64,000 bases of DNA, taken from assembly GCF_015751765.1 (NCBI RefSeq), contig NZ_JADOTX010000001.1, positions 6,262,001-6,326,000 on the forward strand, given 5' to 3'. Every line of letters begins with the position of its first letter. Position 1 is the stretch's first letter. The stretch is from Micromonospora ureilytica (GTDB lineage: Bacteria; Actinomycetota; Actinomycetes; Mycobacteriales; Micromonosporaceae). Below, piece by piece: positions 14,636 through 22,850 of this stretch. The position numbers and the translations under genes were made by a program. Under the pieces are notes generated by a model that worked only from the letters and a program-made list of their open reading frames with translations, searched no databases and was not told where the DNA came from.

Positions 14636-16257
14636 TCCGCCGGCCGCGGGGCGAGGTCGTGATGACCACCGCCGGGGACCTGATGGTGATCCGGCCGCGT
14701 CGGCTGGAGCTGCCGGTCTGGCTGATCGCGCTCGGCCTGGTGCTGCGGTGGTTGTGGCGGGGCCTGTGGTGGTGTCTTCGCCATCCGGTCGCCGTCGCCC
14801 TGGTCGTGGCCGGGGTGAGCCTCTACCGCGAGTTCGGCCGGGCTGGCGTGATCGTGCCTTTGGTCTTGGCCGCTGCCGTGTCGGCGCTGTGGCGGTGGCG
14901 GCACGAGTCGTCCTGGTGGACCTGGTGCGCCGGTCCGATCCTCGGTCGGTTCCGGCAACTCTTCGTCTACCGGCGGGCCTGGCGCGAGGCAATGACCCTC
15001 TGCGGCCTGGCCAAGATGTACGACCACCGCACGGTCCTGCCAGAGCTGCTGCGGGTCCGCTCGGATCAGGCGCTCGACGTGCTGACCATCCGCATGGTCC
15101 GCGGCCAGACACCCGAGGAGTTCCAGAAGGCAACGGCAAACCTGGCGTACGCCTTCGGCCGGCGGCACGCCCGGGTCTACTCCGAGCGCCCCGATGACCC
15201 GCCGATCCGGTCGGGCTACTGGGCGCTGGTCCTGGGCGCGGTCGACCGGCTGCGATTCCGGGACCGGCCGTCAGCGGTCTACCTGGTGGTGGTCCGCACG
15301 GACGCGCTACGCACCCTGGTCGACCCGTTCGACGTCCCGTCGGTGCCCGACTTCACCGCGCTACCCCTGGCCCGGCGGGAAGACCTGCGGCGCTGGTGCC
15401 TGCACCTGCTCGCCACCCACGTCCTCATCGGCGGCGCCACCCGCTCCGGTAAGGGCTCGGTGCTGTGGTCGCTGGTCCGGGTCCTGGCCGGCGGGATCTC
15501 CTCCGGGCTGGTCCGGCTCTGGGTGATCGATCCCAAGGGCGGTATGGAGTTCGCGATGGGCCGGCCGCTGTTTGCCCGGTTCGCCTGCAAGTCGTTCGAG
15601 GCCATGGCCGACCTGCTCGACGAGGCCGTGACAGTGATGCGCGAGCGGCAGACCCGCCTTGCTGGCGCGGTGCGGGTCCACACTCCGACCCTGGCTGACC
15701 CCCTGGTCGTGGTCGTCATCGACGAGATGGCGGCACTGACCGCGTACCTCCAGGACGTCGACCTGCGCAAGCGCATCGCCGGGTCGCTCGGATTGCTGCT
15801 GTCGCAGGGTGCCGGCGTCGGTGTCCTGGTGGTGGCCGCGTTGCAGGACCCCCGCAAGGAGGTGCTGCCGTTCCGCGACCTGTTCCCGACCCGAATCGCG
15901 CTCGGCCTGACCGAGGCCGCTCAGGTCGACCTCGTGTTGGGTGATGGCGCCCGCAACCGGGGTGCCCTCGCCGACCAGATGCCCCGCTGGGCCAAGGGCG
16001 TCGGCTACGTGATCCTCGACGGCACCCCGGAACCGGCCCGGGTGCGCTTCTCCTACATCTCTGATGACCACATTCGGGAGCTGGCCGCCGAATATCCGGC
16101 CCCGGCCGACGCGGCGGACATCCTCGCCCAGGTCGGCCGGGAAACCGCCACCGAACCGACCCGGCCGCCCCTGCCCCGGCAGCGCCGCGGACCACTGCTG
16201 CCCGACTCGCTGCTCAACATCCTCGACCGGGACACCGACGGGGGTGAGCCGCGGTGA
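14632..16257 (+). CDS. traSA: FtsK/SpoIIIE-family conjugal DNA translocase (TraSA/TraB type)
   Basis: 541 residues. Two hydrophobic segments lie near the N-terminus (about 27-42 and 53-83), followed by an FtsK-type motor. Walker A is GGATRSGKGS (267-276) and Walker B is VVVVIDE (D364, E365). VIDPKGGMEFAMG and AALQDPRKEVLPFRDLFPTRIAL are FtsK family hallmarks. AICE translocases assemble as membrane hexamers and pump double-stranded DNA into the recipient, unlike type IV systems. The start at 14632 overlaps the micro-orf; an ATG at 14662 is an alternative. It ends in a GTGA overlap with the next gene. Confidence 0.93.
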   Translation: MIRRPRGEVVMTTAGDLMVIRPRRLELPVWLIALGLVLRWLWRGLWWCLRHPVAVALVVAGVSLYREFGRAGVIVPLVLAAAVSALWRWRHESSWWTWCAGPILGRFRQLFVYRRAWREAMTLCGLAKMYDHRTVLPELLRVRSDQALDVLTIRMVRGQTPEEFQKATANLAYAFGRRHARVYSERPDDPPIRSGYWALVLGAVDRLRFRDRPSAVYLVVVRTDALRTLVDPFDVPSVPDFTALPLARREDLRRWCLHLLATHVLIGGATRSGKGSVLWSLVRVLAGGISSGLVRLWVIDPKGGMEFAMGRPLFARFACKSFEAMADLLDEAVTVMRERQTRLAGAVRVHTPTLADPLVVVVIDEMAALTAYLQDVDLRKRIAGSLGLLLSQGAGVGVLVVAALQDPRKEVLPFRDLFPTRIALGLTEAAQVDLVLGDGARNRGALADQMPRWAKGVGYVILDGTPEPARVRFSYISDDHIRELAAEYPAPADAADILAQVGRETATEPTRPPLPRQRRGPLLPDSLLNILDRDTDGGEPR

Positions 16258-16520
16258 CCGTCCCGACCGACGGCCGGACCTTCTACCGGCTCCGCGCGCC
16301 CGGCACCGATGGTGCCACCAGCACGGCCGTGTCTGTCCGCGTCGACCCCGCTCGACCCGATGCGTACCCGGTCTATCTCGCCGTCGGCGGCGGCCGGCGC
16401 CGCATGTCCCTGACCCCCGACGAGGCGTGGGCGCTGTGGCGCTGCCTCTCCGAAGCGGTGGCCTCCCTCGGCGAGCCGCCCGACCACATCCGTACCCGCG
16501 TCGCCCCGGCCCGGAGGTAA
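16254..16520 (+). CDS. Small AICE hypothetical protein
   Basis: 88 residues, starting in a GTGA overlap with traSA. Mixed alpha/beta character: YRLRAPGTDGATSTAVSVRV, then LAVGGGRRRMSLTPDEAWAL and a closing helix (WRCLSEAVASLG). The region MSLTPDEAWALWRCL resembles the C-terminal helix of the two DUF6907-like proteins of this element, but the Cys/His part is absent. No function assigned. It is tightly packed in the transfer operon, so translation is likely. Confidence 0.7.
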   Translation: MTVPTDGRTFYRLRAPGTDGATSTAVSVRVDPARPDAYPVYLAVGGGRRRMSLTPDEAWALWRCLSEAVASLGEPPDHIRTRVAPARR

Positions 16521-16523
16521 CCG

Positions 16524-16712
16524 ATGTCCCTCAAGAGCTTCTTCCTCGGCACCCACCGCCTCAAGCCGCTGCACATCGAACTCAACGGCTCCCCGGACCG
16601 GCTCGCCGGTGCCCTGCACGGCCTGGCACACATGGTCAACCGCCGCCGCGACCTCAACGGCCAGCAGATCTGCATCACCCTGACCGTCCGCGACAACGGC
16701 AGCGGCCGATGA
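16524..16712 (+). CDS. Small AICE hypothetical protein
   Basis: 62 residues, 3 nt after the preceding stop, with GGAGG overlapping that stop. Its end overlaps the DUF2637 gene as ATGA. Begins MSLKSFFLGTHRLKPLHIEL and ends QQICITLTVRDNGSGR, a compact alpha/beta pattern without recognised motif. The conserved operon position in an AICE transfer region is the main support. Confidence 0.65.
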   Translation: MSLKSFFLGTHRLKPLHIELNGSPDRLAGALHGLAHMVNRRRDLNGQQICITLTVRDNGSGR

Positions 16713-17251
16713 TCCGCGAACGCGCCGAGTCCGGCGTTCGAGTGCTGATCCTGCTCGCCATCGGCACCATGGCCGGCGCCGCTGCCTTTACCCACGTCCA
16801 CGACCTGACCGTCGCCCACGGCCAGCCCGATTGGATCGGCTGGGCTAACGCCGTGGCGGTTGAGCTGATGGCCATCTACCTCGGCCTGGAAATCCGCGCC
16901 CGCCGTCGCACCGGTCGACCCGTCGGCCTGGTCGGCGTCCTCCTGATCGCGTTCGCGCTGCTCTCCCTCGCCGCCCAGGTCGCCGAAGCCGAACCATCCG
17001 TCTGGGGCTGGATCGTGGCGGCGGTGCCGTCGCTGGCCTTCCTCGCCCTGGTGAAGGTCGTCCTGTCCAGCGAACCCGCCACCCCGCCGGCTTCTGAGCC
17101 CGATCAGCCGCAGGGCGATTGGTACGACGAGCCGCAGCCTGTCGAACCCGCGCCGCCGACTCCGGTGATGCCGCCGGCATCAGTAGCGGTGCTGCCTCCG
17201 GTCGGTGTCGTCCAGCACAACCGGCCCCAGGTCGTCGGGATCATCCGATGA
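16709..17251 (+). CDS. DUF2637-type membrane protein (Spd-like)
   Basis: 180 residues from the ATG at 16709 (ATGA overlap upstream). Four hydrophobic segments occupy about 10-30, 42-60, 70-90 and 98-115, containing GAAAFTHVHDLTVAHGQPDWIGWANAV-like DUF2637 text. A proline-rich, acidic cytoplasmic tail (about 120-165) follows and ends VVQHNRPQVVGIIR. DUF2637 proteins sit beside rep and tra genes in actinobacterial elements and may aid intramycelial spread. The stop overlaps the rep ATG. The last codons and the rep start are duplicated in a relic at 22900-22929. Confidence 0.8.
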   Translation: MIRERAESGVRVLILLAIGTMAGAAAFTHVHDLTVAHGQPDWIGWANAVAVELMAIYLGLEIRARRRTGRPVGLVGVLLIAFALLSLAAQVAEAEPSVWGWIVAAVPSLAFLALVKVVLSSEPATPPASEPDQPQGDWYDEPQPVEPAPPTPVMPPASVAVLPPVGVVQHNRPQVVGIIR

Positions 17252-19002
17252 CGGCTCCGACCCTGCCCGGTCTCGAACCCGCCCCGACCCCGGTTGCTCC
17301 TCGGCCGGGGTCGCGGGCGGCCCGCATGGCGCTACCCCGCTCGATCGATGTGCTCAGGGACATCGCCATCGAGTACGGCGTTTGCGTCCGCCCGCTCGCG
17401 ATGCGCCGCACCGACCTCGACACCGGCCTGACCGAAGTCATCGACCTTCCCTGCGGCGCGACCCGCGAGGACAAGTGCCCGCCGTGCGCCAAGAAGAACC
17501 GCCGGCTACGGCAAGCCCAGATCCGCGAGGGCTGGCACCGCGACGACGAACCGCTACCCGGCCCCGAACCCGCGACCGAGGCGCAGAAGTCCCTGATCCT
17601 GTTCCGCGCACACCTGGAGTTCTCCCGCGATGAGGCGGTGAGGGCGGCCCAGTGGGACCAGGTGGCCGACCTCGACGAGGCTATCCGCGAGGTAGAGGAA
17701 GCCATCGCCGCTGAGGGCCTGCGCGGGCGCGTCGGGCCACCGCACGCCAGCGACGACGAGGACCAGGACGACGAGCCCGGCCCACGGCGCAAGCGCTCCA
17801 CCAAGCGGCGCCAGGATGCCCCCGAACTGCCTCGGCGCAAGGTAGAGCGGCGCACCGTCGGCAAGACCTACACCGCCCCGGACGGCGCCACCTACCAACC
17901 GTCGATGTGGCTCACCCTCACTCTCGACTCGTACGGCCCGGTCCGCCCCGACGGCACCCCCGTCAACCCCGCCCGGTACGACTATCGGCGGGCAGCCTGG
18001 GACGCGGTCCACTTCCCTCGTCTGCTGGACCGGTTCTGGCAGAACCTCCGGCGGTGCGAGGGCTGGAACGTCCAGTACGCCGGCTGCGTCGAGCCGCAAC
18101 GCCGACTCGCCCCACACGCGCACTTCGCCATCCGGGGCACCATCCCTCGGGACGTGCTGCGCACCGTGGCGGCGGCGACCTACCACCAGGTGTGGTGGCC
18201 CTCGGTCGACGTCCAGCGCTACACCCTCGACCGGCTCCCGATCTGGGACGAACAGGCGGCGACATGGGTCGACCCCGACTCCCGCGAGCCGCTGACCACC
18301 TGGACGGAAGCCCTCGACTCCATCGACGACGATCCGGACGCGGAACCGGTTCACGTCGTCCGCTTCGGCGCCCAGGTCGACGCCCGTGGCGTCATGCCCG
18401 GCACCGAGGACGCCGAACGGACCATCCGGTACGTCACGAAATACATCACCAAGCACACCGGCGACTGCCACAAGGCGACTACCGACCGGCAACGCAAGCA
18501 CCTCGACCGGCTCTGGCAGCAACTCCAGCTGACGCCCTGCACCGACCGCTGCGCAAACTGGCTGCTCTACGGCGTCCAGCCGAAGAAGGCACACGCCAAG
18601 CTCAAGCCGGGCCGCTGCAAGGGCAAGGTCCACCAGCGCGACACTCTCGGCATCGGCGGCCGGCGCATCCTCATCTCCCGCGACTGGTCCGGCAAGACCC
18701 TCGCCGACCACAAGCACGACGCTCGGGCCTGGGTGCGAGCGCTGCTCGGCGTCACCACCGACGGCACGCAGCTCGTCGACGACCAGGGCGACACCGCCGA
18801 ACGAGTCCGGCACGCCTGGGAGTTGGCCCGACCCGATGACCCGGACGTCGGCCCCATGACCCACCGGCTCATGCGGTCGATCAGCGAACGCGCCCGCTGG
18901 CGATCCGAACTGCTCGCAGCCAAAGACCGGGCCGCGCAGGGGTCCCCAGATCTTTCGGCAACTCAGCACAGCGCACAGCACGACGGGGAGGAACCGCAGT
19001 GA
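17248..19002 (+). CDS. repSA: RepSA-type rolling-circle replication initiator
   Basis: 584 residues from the ATG at 17248, which overlaps the upstream stop as ATGA. An N-terminal Cys cluster (C69, C77, C80; KCPPCAKKNRR) looks like a zinc knuckle. A charged linker (about 165-200) follows. The relaxase-like core has HAHF (290-293), the HUH metal-binding motif, and ERTIRYVTKYITKHTG (about 390-405), where a tyrosine is the likely nicking residue. The C-terminus includes RRILISRDWSGKTLADHK. Such proteins nick the double-strand origin of the excised circle. An origin probably lies near or in this gene or in the repeat block at 13628-14090. Confidence 0.88.
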   Translation: MTAPTLPGLEPAPTPVAPRPGSRAARMALPRSIDVLRDIAIEYGVCVRPLAMRRTDLDTGLTEVIDLPCGATREDKCPPCAKKNRRLRQAQIREGWHRDDEPLPGPEPATEAQKSLILFRAHLEFSRDEAVRAAQWDQVADLDEAIREVEEAIAAEGLRGRVGPPHASDDEDQDDEPGPRRKRSTKRRQDAPELPRRKVERRTVGKTYTAPDGATYQPSMWLTLTLDSYGPVRPDGTPVNPARYDYRRAAWDAVHFPRLLDRFWQNLRRCEGWNVQYAGCVEPQRRLAPHAHFAIRGTIPRDVLRTVAAATYHQVWWPSVDVQRYTLDRLPIWDEQAATWVDPDSREPLTTWTEALDSIDDDPDAEPVHVVRFGAQVDARGVMPGTEDAERTIRYVTKYITKHTGDCHKATTDRQRKHLDRLWQQLQLTPCTDRCANWLLYGVQPKKAHAKLKPGRCKGKVHQRDTLGIGGRRILISRDWSGKTLADHKHDARAWVRALLGVTTDGTQLVDDQGDTAERVRHAWELARPDDPDVGPMTHRLMRSISERARWRSELLAAKDRAAQGSPDLSATQHSAQHDGEEPQ

Positions 19003-19184
19003 ACGAGGAGTTGTTGACCGTGCCGGAAGTGCTCGCCGAGCTGCGCGTACCGCGCTCGACCTGGTTCTACTGGCGGCAGACCGGCAAGGGGCCACGAGTG
19101 ATCAAGCTCCCGAACGGGCAGCTCCGGGTCCGCCGGTCGGCGCTCGGTCGGTGGCTCGGCGACCTGGAGCAGGACGCCGCATGA
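18999..19184 (+). CDS. xis: Excisionase with MerR-like HTH
   Basis: 61 residues. TVPEVLAELRVPRSTWFYW is the helix-turn-helix, and GKGPRVIKLPNGQLRVRRSAL is the wing, both standard for AICE Xis and DUF-type excisionases. It binds near the att sites to bias Int toward excision. GTGA overlap with repSA and ATGA overlap with int show rep-xis-int co-translation, as in pSAM2. Confidence 0.9.
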   Translation: MNEELLTVPEVLAELRVPRSTWFYWRQTGKGPRVIKLPNGQLRVRRSALGRWLGDLEQDAA

Positions 19185-20617
19185 AGAGCTACGAGGTCCA
19201 GATCTGGGAGATCGCCAAGCGCGCCGACCGGAAGGCTCGGCCGTGGCGGGTCCGCTGGGCGGTGAGCGGCCAACGCTTCGAGGGCATGTTCCGTACCAAG
19301 GCCCTGGCGCACTCGTTCCGCGCCGAGCTGGTCCAGACGGCCAACGCGGGGGAGCCGTTCGACCCGGCCACCGGCCGCCCGGTCTCCGAGGCCAGAACCA
19401 AGAACCCCACCACCTGGTACGCGCACAGCCGCGCGTACGTCGAGATGAAGTGGCCCCGGGCGGCGGCCAAGACTCGACGCTCGATCGTCGAAGCGCTGAC
19501 CTCGATCACGGTGACCCTCACCCGGCCGACAAAGCGGGGCCGACCGACTGACGCTCTGCTCCGTGAGGCGCTGTACCTCTACGGGCTCAACCCCCGCCGC
19601 TGGTCCGACGAGATCCCGCCCGAACACGCAGCGGCGCTGGCCTGGCTGGAAAGCACATCTCTGCCGGTAGTTGAGCTGGACTCACCCGCGATGGTCCGCC
19701 GCGTCCTCGACAGTCTGTGTGTACGCCTGGACGGCAAGCCCGCGGCTGCCTCCACCGTCCAGCGGAAGCGGGCCACCTTCTACAACGTGCTCGGGTACGC
19801 CGTCGAGCTGGAGCTGATCGCCTCCAACCCGGTCGACCGGGTCCAGTGGACTGCCCCCGAGGTCGCACAGTCCATCGACCGGCGGGTGGTGGCAAATCCG
19901 GCCCAGGTCGCCACGCTGCTGGAGGCGGTGAAATCTCTCGGCAAACGCGCCGACAAAGTCACGGCGTTCTTCGGCTGCCTCTACTACGCGGGGATGCGTC
20001 CCTCAGAAGCCTCGGACCTACGGCGGGAGGACTGCGACCTTGCCGGCCGGTGCGCCGACTGCGGCGCAGACTTCGACGACCTGGCGGCGGTCAACCCTTC
20101 CCGGTCCTGCGACCACGAGAAGATCGAATATCGCTGGGGCCGCCTGGTGCTCGCCGGCACCTCGCCGCGCGCCGGGTCGCACTGGACCGACGACGGCGGC
20201 TCCCACGAGCGGCGCGGACTCAAGCACCGGGGGAGGGCCGAGACTCGGACGGTCCCGATCCCGCCCCGGCTCGTCGAGCTGCTGGGCGCGCACGTAGAGA
20301 ATCACGGGGTCGGCCCGGACGGTCGATTCTTCCGCGGCCTGCACGGTGGGCCCCTGTCGGAGTCGGTCTACGACCGGTGGTGGAAGCTCGCCCGCGAGAA
20401 GGCGCTGACCGAACCGCAGGTTGCCTCGCCGCTCGTTCGCCGGCCCTACGACCTGCGGCACGCGGCGGCCTCGCTCTGGCTGAATGCCGGCGTTCCACCG
20501 ACCGAGGTAGCCCGGCGCCTGGGTCACGGCGTCGCCGTCCTGCTCCGCGTCTACGCCAACTGCATCGACGGGGGAGACGACACCATGAACGACAAGATCA
20601 GCGATGCCCTCCGATGA
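19181..20617 (+). CDS. int: Tyrosine site-specific integrase
   Basis: 478 residues. An N-terminal arm-binding part and SAM-like core-binding domain precede the catalytic domain. Catalytic residues: R273 in AGMRPSEASDL, the box II YDLRHAA (R426), LGHG (H449) and the nucleophile Y458 in RVYANCID. Box II has Tyr where many relatives have His; YDLRH is common in AICE integrases. An unusual Cys-rich insert (about 290-315, CADCGADFDDLAAV plus a later SCDHE) looks like a zinc site. Its substrate is the tRNA-Tyr core at 2721/22661. In many AICEs int abuts att; here 2 kb of cargo intervenes. Confidence 0.95.
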   Translation: MKSYEVQIWEIAKRADRKARPWRVRWAVSGQRFEGMFRTKALAHSFRAELVQTANAGEPFDPATGRPVSEARTKNPTTWYAHSRAYVEMKWPRAAAKTRRSIVEALTSITVTLTRPTKRGRPTDALLREALYLYGLNPRRWSDEIPPEHAAALAWLESTSLPVVELDSPAMVRRVLDSLCVRLDGKPAAASTVQRKRATFYNVLGYAVELELIASNPVDRVQWTAPEVAQSIDRRVVANPAQVATLLEAVKSLGKRADKVTAFFGCLYYAGMRPSEASDLRREDCDLAGRCADCGADFDDLAAVNPSRSCDHEKIEYRWGRLVLAGTSPRAGSHWTDDGGSHERRGLKHRGRAETRTVPIPPRLVELLGAHVENHGVGPDGRFFRGLHGGPLSESVYDRWWKLAREKALTEPQVASPLVRRPYDLRHAAASLWLNAGVPPTEVARRLGHGVAVLLRVYANCIDGGDDTMNDKISDALR

Positions 20618-20628
20618 ACCCCTGCCAG

Positions 20629-20856
20629 TCAGGAAGTAGCCTCTCCGACCGGTCCGGGGTCGCACTCGACCAGCCGGCGGGCTTCCGCAACCACCTCTGC
20701 GTTCAACGCCGTCATGTTGGTGCCGATGAACTGGGCGAGCTCGTAGGCGTCATCGAGGCGCACCAACTCGTGAGCCGATCCACTGCATGTCGCACCCAGG
20801 TCGTAACTTAGAACACATGTACGACACCCGCTACGCTCGCTCCCCGCCTCCGCCAA
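20629..20856 (-). CDS. Small hypothetical protein, minus strand
   Basis: 75 codons. The stretch HELVRLDDAYELAQFIGTNM and VVAEARRLVECDPG looks like a genuine amphipathic helical protein, with Cys residues near the N-terminus. The actual start is uncertain. It is convergent with int and its stop lies 12 bp past the int stop. No family recognised; it may be a fragment of a longer gene. Confidence 0.4.
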   Translation of the reverse strand: MAEAGSERSGCRTCVLSYDLGATCSGSAHELVRLDDAYELAQFIGTNMTALNAEVVAEARRLVECDPGPVGEATS

Positions 20857-20947
20857 CGACTGCTGACCGGTTCCTTACAGACACACGGTCAGATCTGCGC
20901 TCGAAACTAGGGTGACGAGACATCCCCATCACCCACCGGAGGAACTT

Positions 20948-21958
20948 ATGCCGGAATACAGCCTCGCCGCCTACACCATCAGAGTCCGCCCACGAATGTC
21001 ATCAAAGTCTTCCGACAACTACCTACCCCTTGACAAGTTTGATGGGTCCGCCTCCGACCTTGCACCCTTTCTCTACGCATTCTTTAACGGCCTCATCAAT
21101 ACTCCATACCAGCACAAGGATGAAGGAAAGTACCTAATCGCCGAGACGGTGCGGGCCGAGGACCGGTCAATTTACACAACAGTCCGCTCAGGGAGCCACG
21201 GACACCAGTCGACTCTGCGCGATGTTGAAACACACCAGGATACGTACGAACGCCAGGCAAACGAGGCTGAGCTAATCCCCCTACGAAACCTATTCGTAAT
21301 CCCGCATAACTCATTGGCGGGGATCTTCCTGACAGAACGCGTCGGCGTCCGAGGGCTCAAGTCCTCACTAGACCACATCCTGACACGTACATTCGCAGCA
21401 AGATTTCCTGGTTTCTCCGTCGAACTCAGTCCGCTCGCCCCTGAGGCGGCAGTGAAGGCATCCATCGAAGAAGGCGAACTAAAGAAGATCCGCCTAGTGC
21501 GCTATGGGATTCCGAGCGACGTTGCGGATCAGTACAATCTAGGCGCTCACGAAGAAGAGCTGGGAATCATGGAGCTAGTCCTTAAGCCGGACCGTGCATT
21601 GGCATTTCCCAAGCAGAAGGTGCGCGACGCCCTAAACGACAACAGCCTCCCGGCGCTGCTAGAGATTCGTGGCCTGGACTACCACGACATAAAACTAGAG
21701 GTGAAGGTCGGAAAGTCCATGCGGACGCTCACCGTTACTCAGGAACGCCCTCCTCGCGTAACATTCCCTCTTCCAGAGAATAAGAACATACCGAGCGGTC
21801 GCCCCACCGACGGCACCGTGCATGAGGTCGCCGCTGAGGTGGTCGCGGAACTAGCGAAGGACCTGTCTATTCGCGAGTCCGACTATGCCGGCACAGAGTT
21901 TTTCTGGACGGCCGACATCCTCGCCAGAAAGCTAGTGATAGCGAATGATGAAGGCTAG
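20948..21958 (+). CDS. Unrecognised cargo protein A of a two-gene cassette
   Basis: 336 residues from the ATG at 20948; GGAGGA lies 4 nt upstream, so the longer frame from 20912 is rejected. The protein is soluble and mixed alpha/beta, with no signal peptide or membrane helix. It contains AYTIRVRPRM, YQHKDEGKYLIAETV, FVIPHNSLAGIFLTERVGVRG (split here as family-like text), and a lysine/arginine-rich C-terminal half. The text LFVIPHNSLAGIFLTERVG and GLKSSLDHILTRTFAARFPG suggests a compact folded domain. I do not recognise a family. Codon use is more AT-rich than the AICE backbone, indicating separate origin. It overlaps gene B by 14 bp. Position between int and attR is typical for accessory or defence cargo; function unknown. 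Confidence 0.8.
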   Translation: MPEYSLAAYTIRVRPRMSSKSSDNYLPLDKFDGSASDLAPFLYAFFNGLINTPYQHKDEGKYLIAETVRAEDRSIYTTVRSGSHGHQSTLRDVETHQDTYERQANEAELIPLRNLFVIPHNSLAGIFLTERVGVRGLKSSLDHILTRTFAARFPGFSVELSPLAPEAAVKASIEEGELKKIRLVRYGIPSDVADQYNLGAHEEELGIMELVLKPDRALAFPKQKVRDALNDNSLPALLEIRGLDYHDIKLEVKVGKSMRTLTVTQERPPRVTFPLPENKNIPSGRPTDGTVHEVAAEVVAELAKDLSIRESDYAGTEFFWTADILARKLVIANDEG

Positions 21959-22466
21959 TGTACTTCCGATCATCCGGGATCACCTTGATACTATGCGCGA
22001 TGCTAGGACTGGTCGCGTCAGGATTTCAGATCTGATCTTCTTCTACGGACTGCCAGTCCTGGTCGGGGCGGCCGCCTACCTTCTCTCTTGGCATGTCAAG
22101 GGAATCGACAATCTGCTTGCCGCCCTGTCCATCCTTACCGGACTATTGTTCAACCTGCTCGTTCTACTATTTGACACTGCCGCCCGCTTTAAAGGTCGAC
22201 CGACCGGTAAAGTCAGCGCCGACAACGCACACAAATATCGACTCCTCCATGAACTGCAAGCAAACATTACCTACACACTTGGCGTTGGCCTCCTAGTTGC
22301 GATCATATTGGGGGTATGCTCGCTCGCTGGAATAGAGGATGCGCAGCGACCCTGGTCTATAGTCGTGACGGCGTCACTCGCACACTTCGTGCTATTGCTG
22401 GGAATGTTGCTTAAACGACTTCGCTCAGTCTTCCTCGCAGAGTTTCCACGGCTTCTTGGCGCGTAG
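21945..22466 (+). CDS. Unrecognised cargo protein B: four-helix membrane protein
   Basis: 173 residues from ATG 21945 (ATG 21948 is an alternative), starting inside the end of gene A. Four hydrophobic segments are visible: about 28-46 (LIFFYGLPVLVGAAAYLLSW), 53-75 (LLAALSILTGLLFNLLVLLF), 112-130 (LGVGLLVAIILGVCSLAG) and 140-158 (VVTASLAHFVLLLGMLL). A basic cytoplasmic loop between helices 2 and 3 (about 76-108) contains FKGRPTGKVSADNAHKYR. A small membrane protein paired with a soluble partner is the layout of several toxin or anti-phage modules (inference). No homologue is recognised. Confidence 0.75.
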   Translation: MMKASVLPIIRDHLDTMRDARTGRVRISDLIFFYGLPVLVGAAAYLLSWHVKGIDNLLAALSILTGLLFNLLVLLFDTAARFKGRPTGKVSADNAHKYRLLHELQANITYTLGVGLLVAIILGVCSLAGIEDAQRPWSIVVTASLAHFVLLLGMLLKRLRSVFLAEFPRLLGA

Positions 22467-22660
22467 CGCTGTGAGGCGGACGGCTGGTCGAGCTTTGAGG
22501 TCGGTTGCGCAACCGATGAATGGAGAGCCGCCTGAACATCAGGCGTCTCGCACCGTGCCGTGGGGCGTGGGCACATGGTGGGCGGCTGATCGGTCGGTGT
22601 CGGTGAGGCGGCGAGAAGCAGCAGCTCAGAGGTGCTGACCGAGGCAAGATCACGGACGCC
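22467..22660. other. Right-end non-coding sequence of the AICE
   Basis: 194 bases between the membrane protein and attR with no gene. Probably holds Int/Xis arm sites for attP, which cannot be identified by eye. Confidence 0.5.
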
Positions 22661-22717
22661 CTGTAAATCCGTCGCGAAAGCTTCAGAGGTTCGAATCCTC
22701 TACCCGCCACCAGGTGC
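22661..22717 (+). repeat. attR: attR core (57 bp), truncated tRNA-Tyr copy
   Basis: Exact copy of 2721-2777. Upstream bases do not complete the tRNA, so this is the displaced 3' part of the original gene and not a functional tRNA. The repeat marks the right boundary of the element. Confidence 0.95.
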
Positions 22718-22721
22718 AGAA

Positions 22722-22759
22722 ACGGCCCCTGACCAGCAGAGATGCTGATCAGGGGCCGT
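22722..22759 (+). terminator. Second copy of the tRNA-Tyr terminator hairpin
   Basis: Arms 22722-22738 and 22743-22759 form a 17-bp stem with a single mismatch and a GAGA loop. It is nearly identical to 2782-2819. Confidence 0.75.
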
Positions 22760-22850
22760 TGTCGTTGATCTAGCCGGGTCCGGCTGAGTCCAGCCGTTCA
22801 GGACTGGTTGTGGGCAGGTCGGTCTTGCCGCTGACGGCTCCTCTGGGCTC

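Larger units (their letters stand above)
2721..22717 (+). mobile_element. AICE (pSAM2-type integrative and conjugative element), about 19.9 kb, in tRNA-Tyr
   Basis: Bounded by exact 57-bp repeats at the 3' half of tRNA-Tyr. It carries the complete AICE backbone: GntR regulators, pra, an FtsK-like TraSA DNA translocase, a DUF2637 membrane gene, a RepSA-type initiator, xis and int. AICEs excise, replicate as rolling-circle plasmids and transfer double-stranded DNA with a single translocase. Composition is mosaic. The R-M genes (about 3.5-9 kb) and the cargo pair (20.9-22.5 kb) are visibly more AT-rich than the GC-rich backbone (about 10-20.6 kb). Int is intact and both att sites are present, so it could still be mobile. 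Confidence 0.93.
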
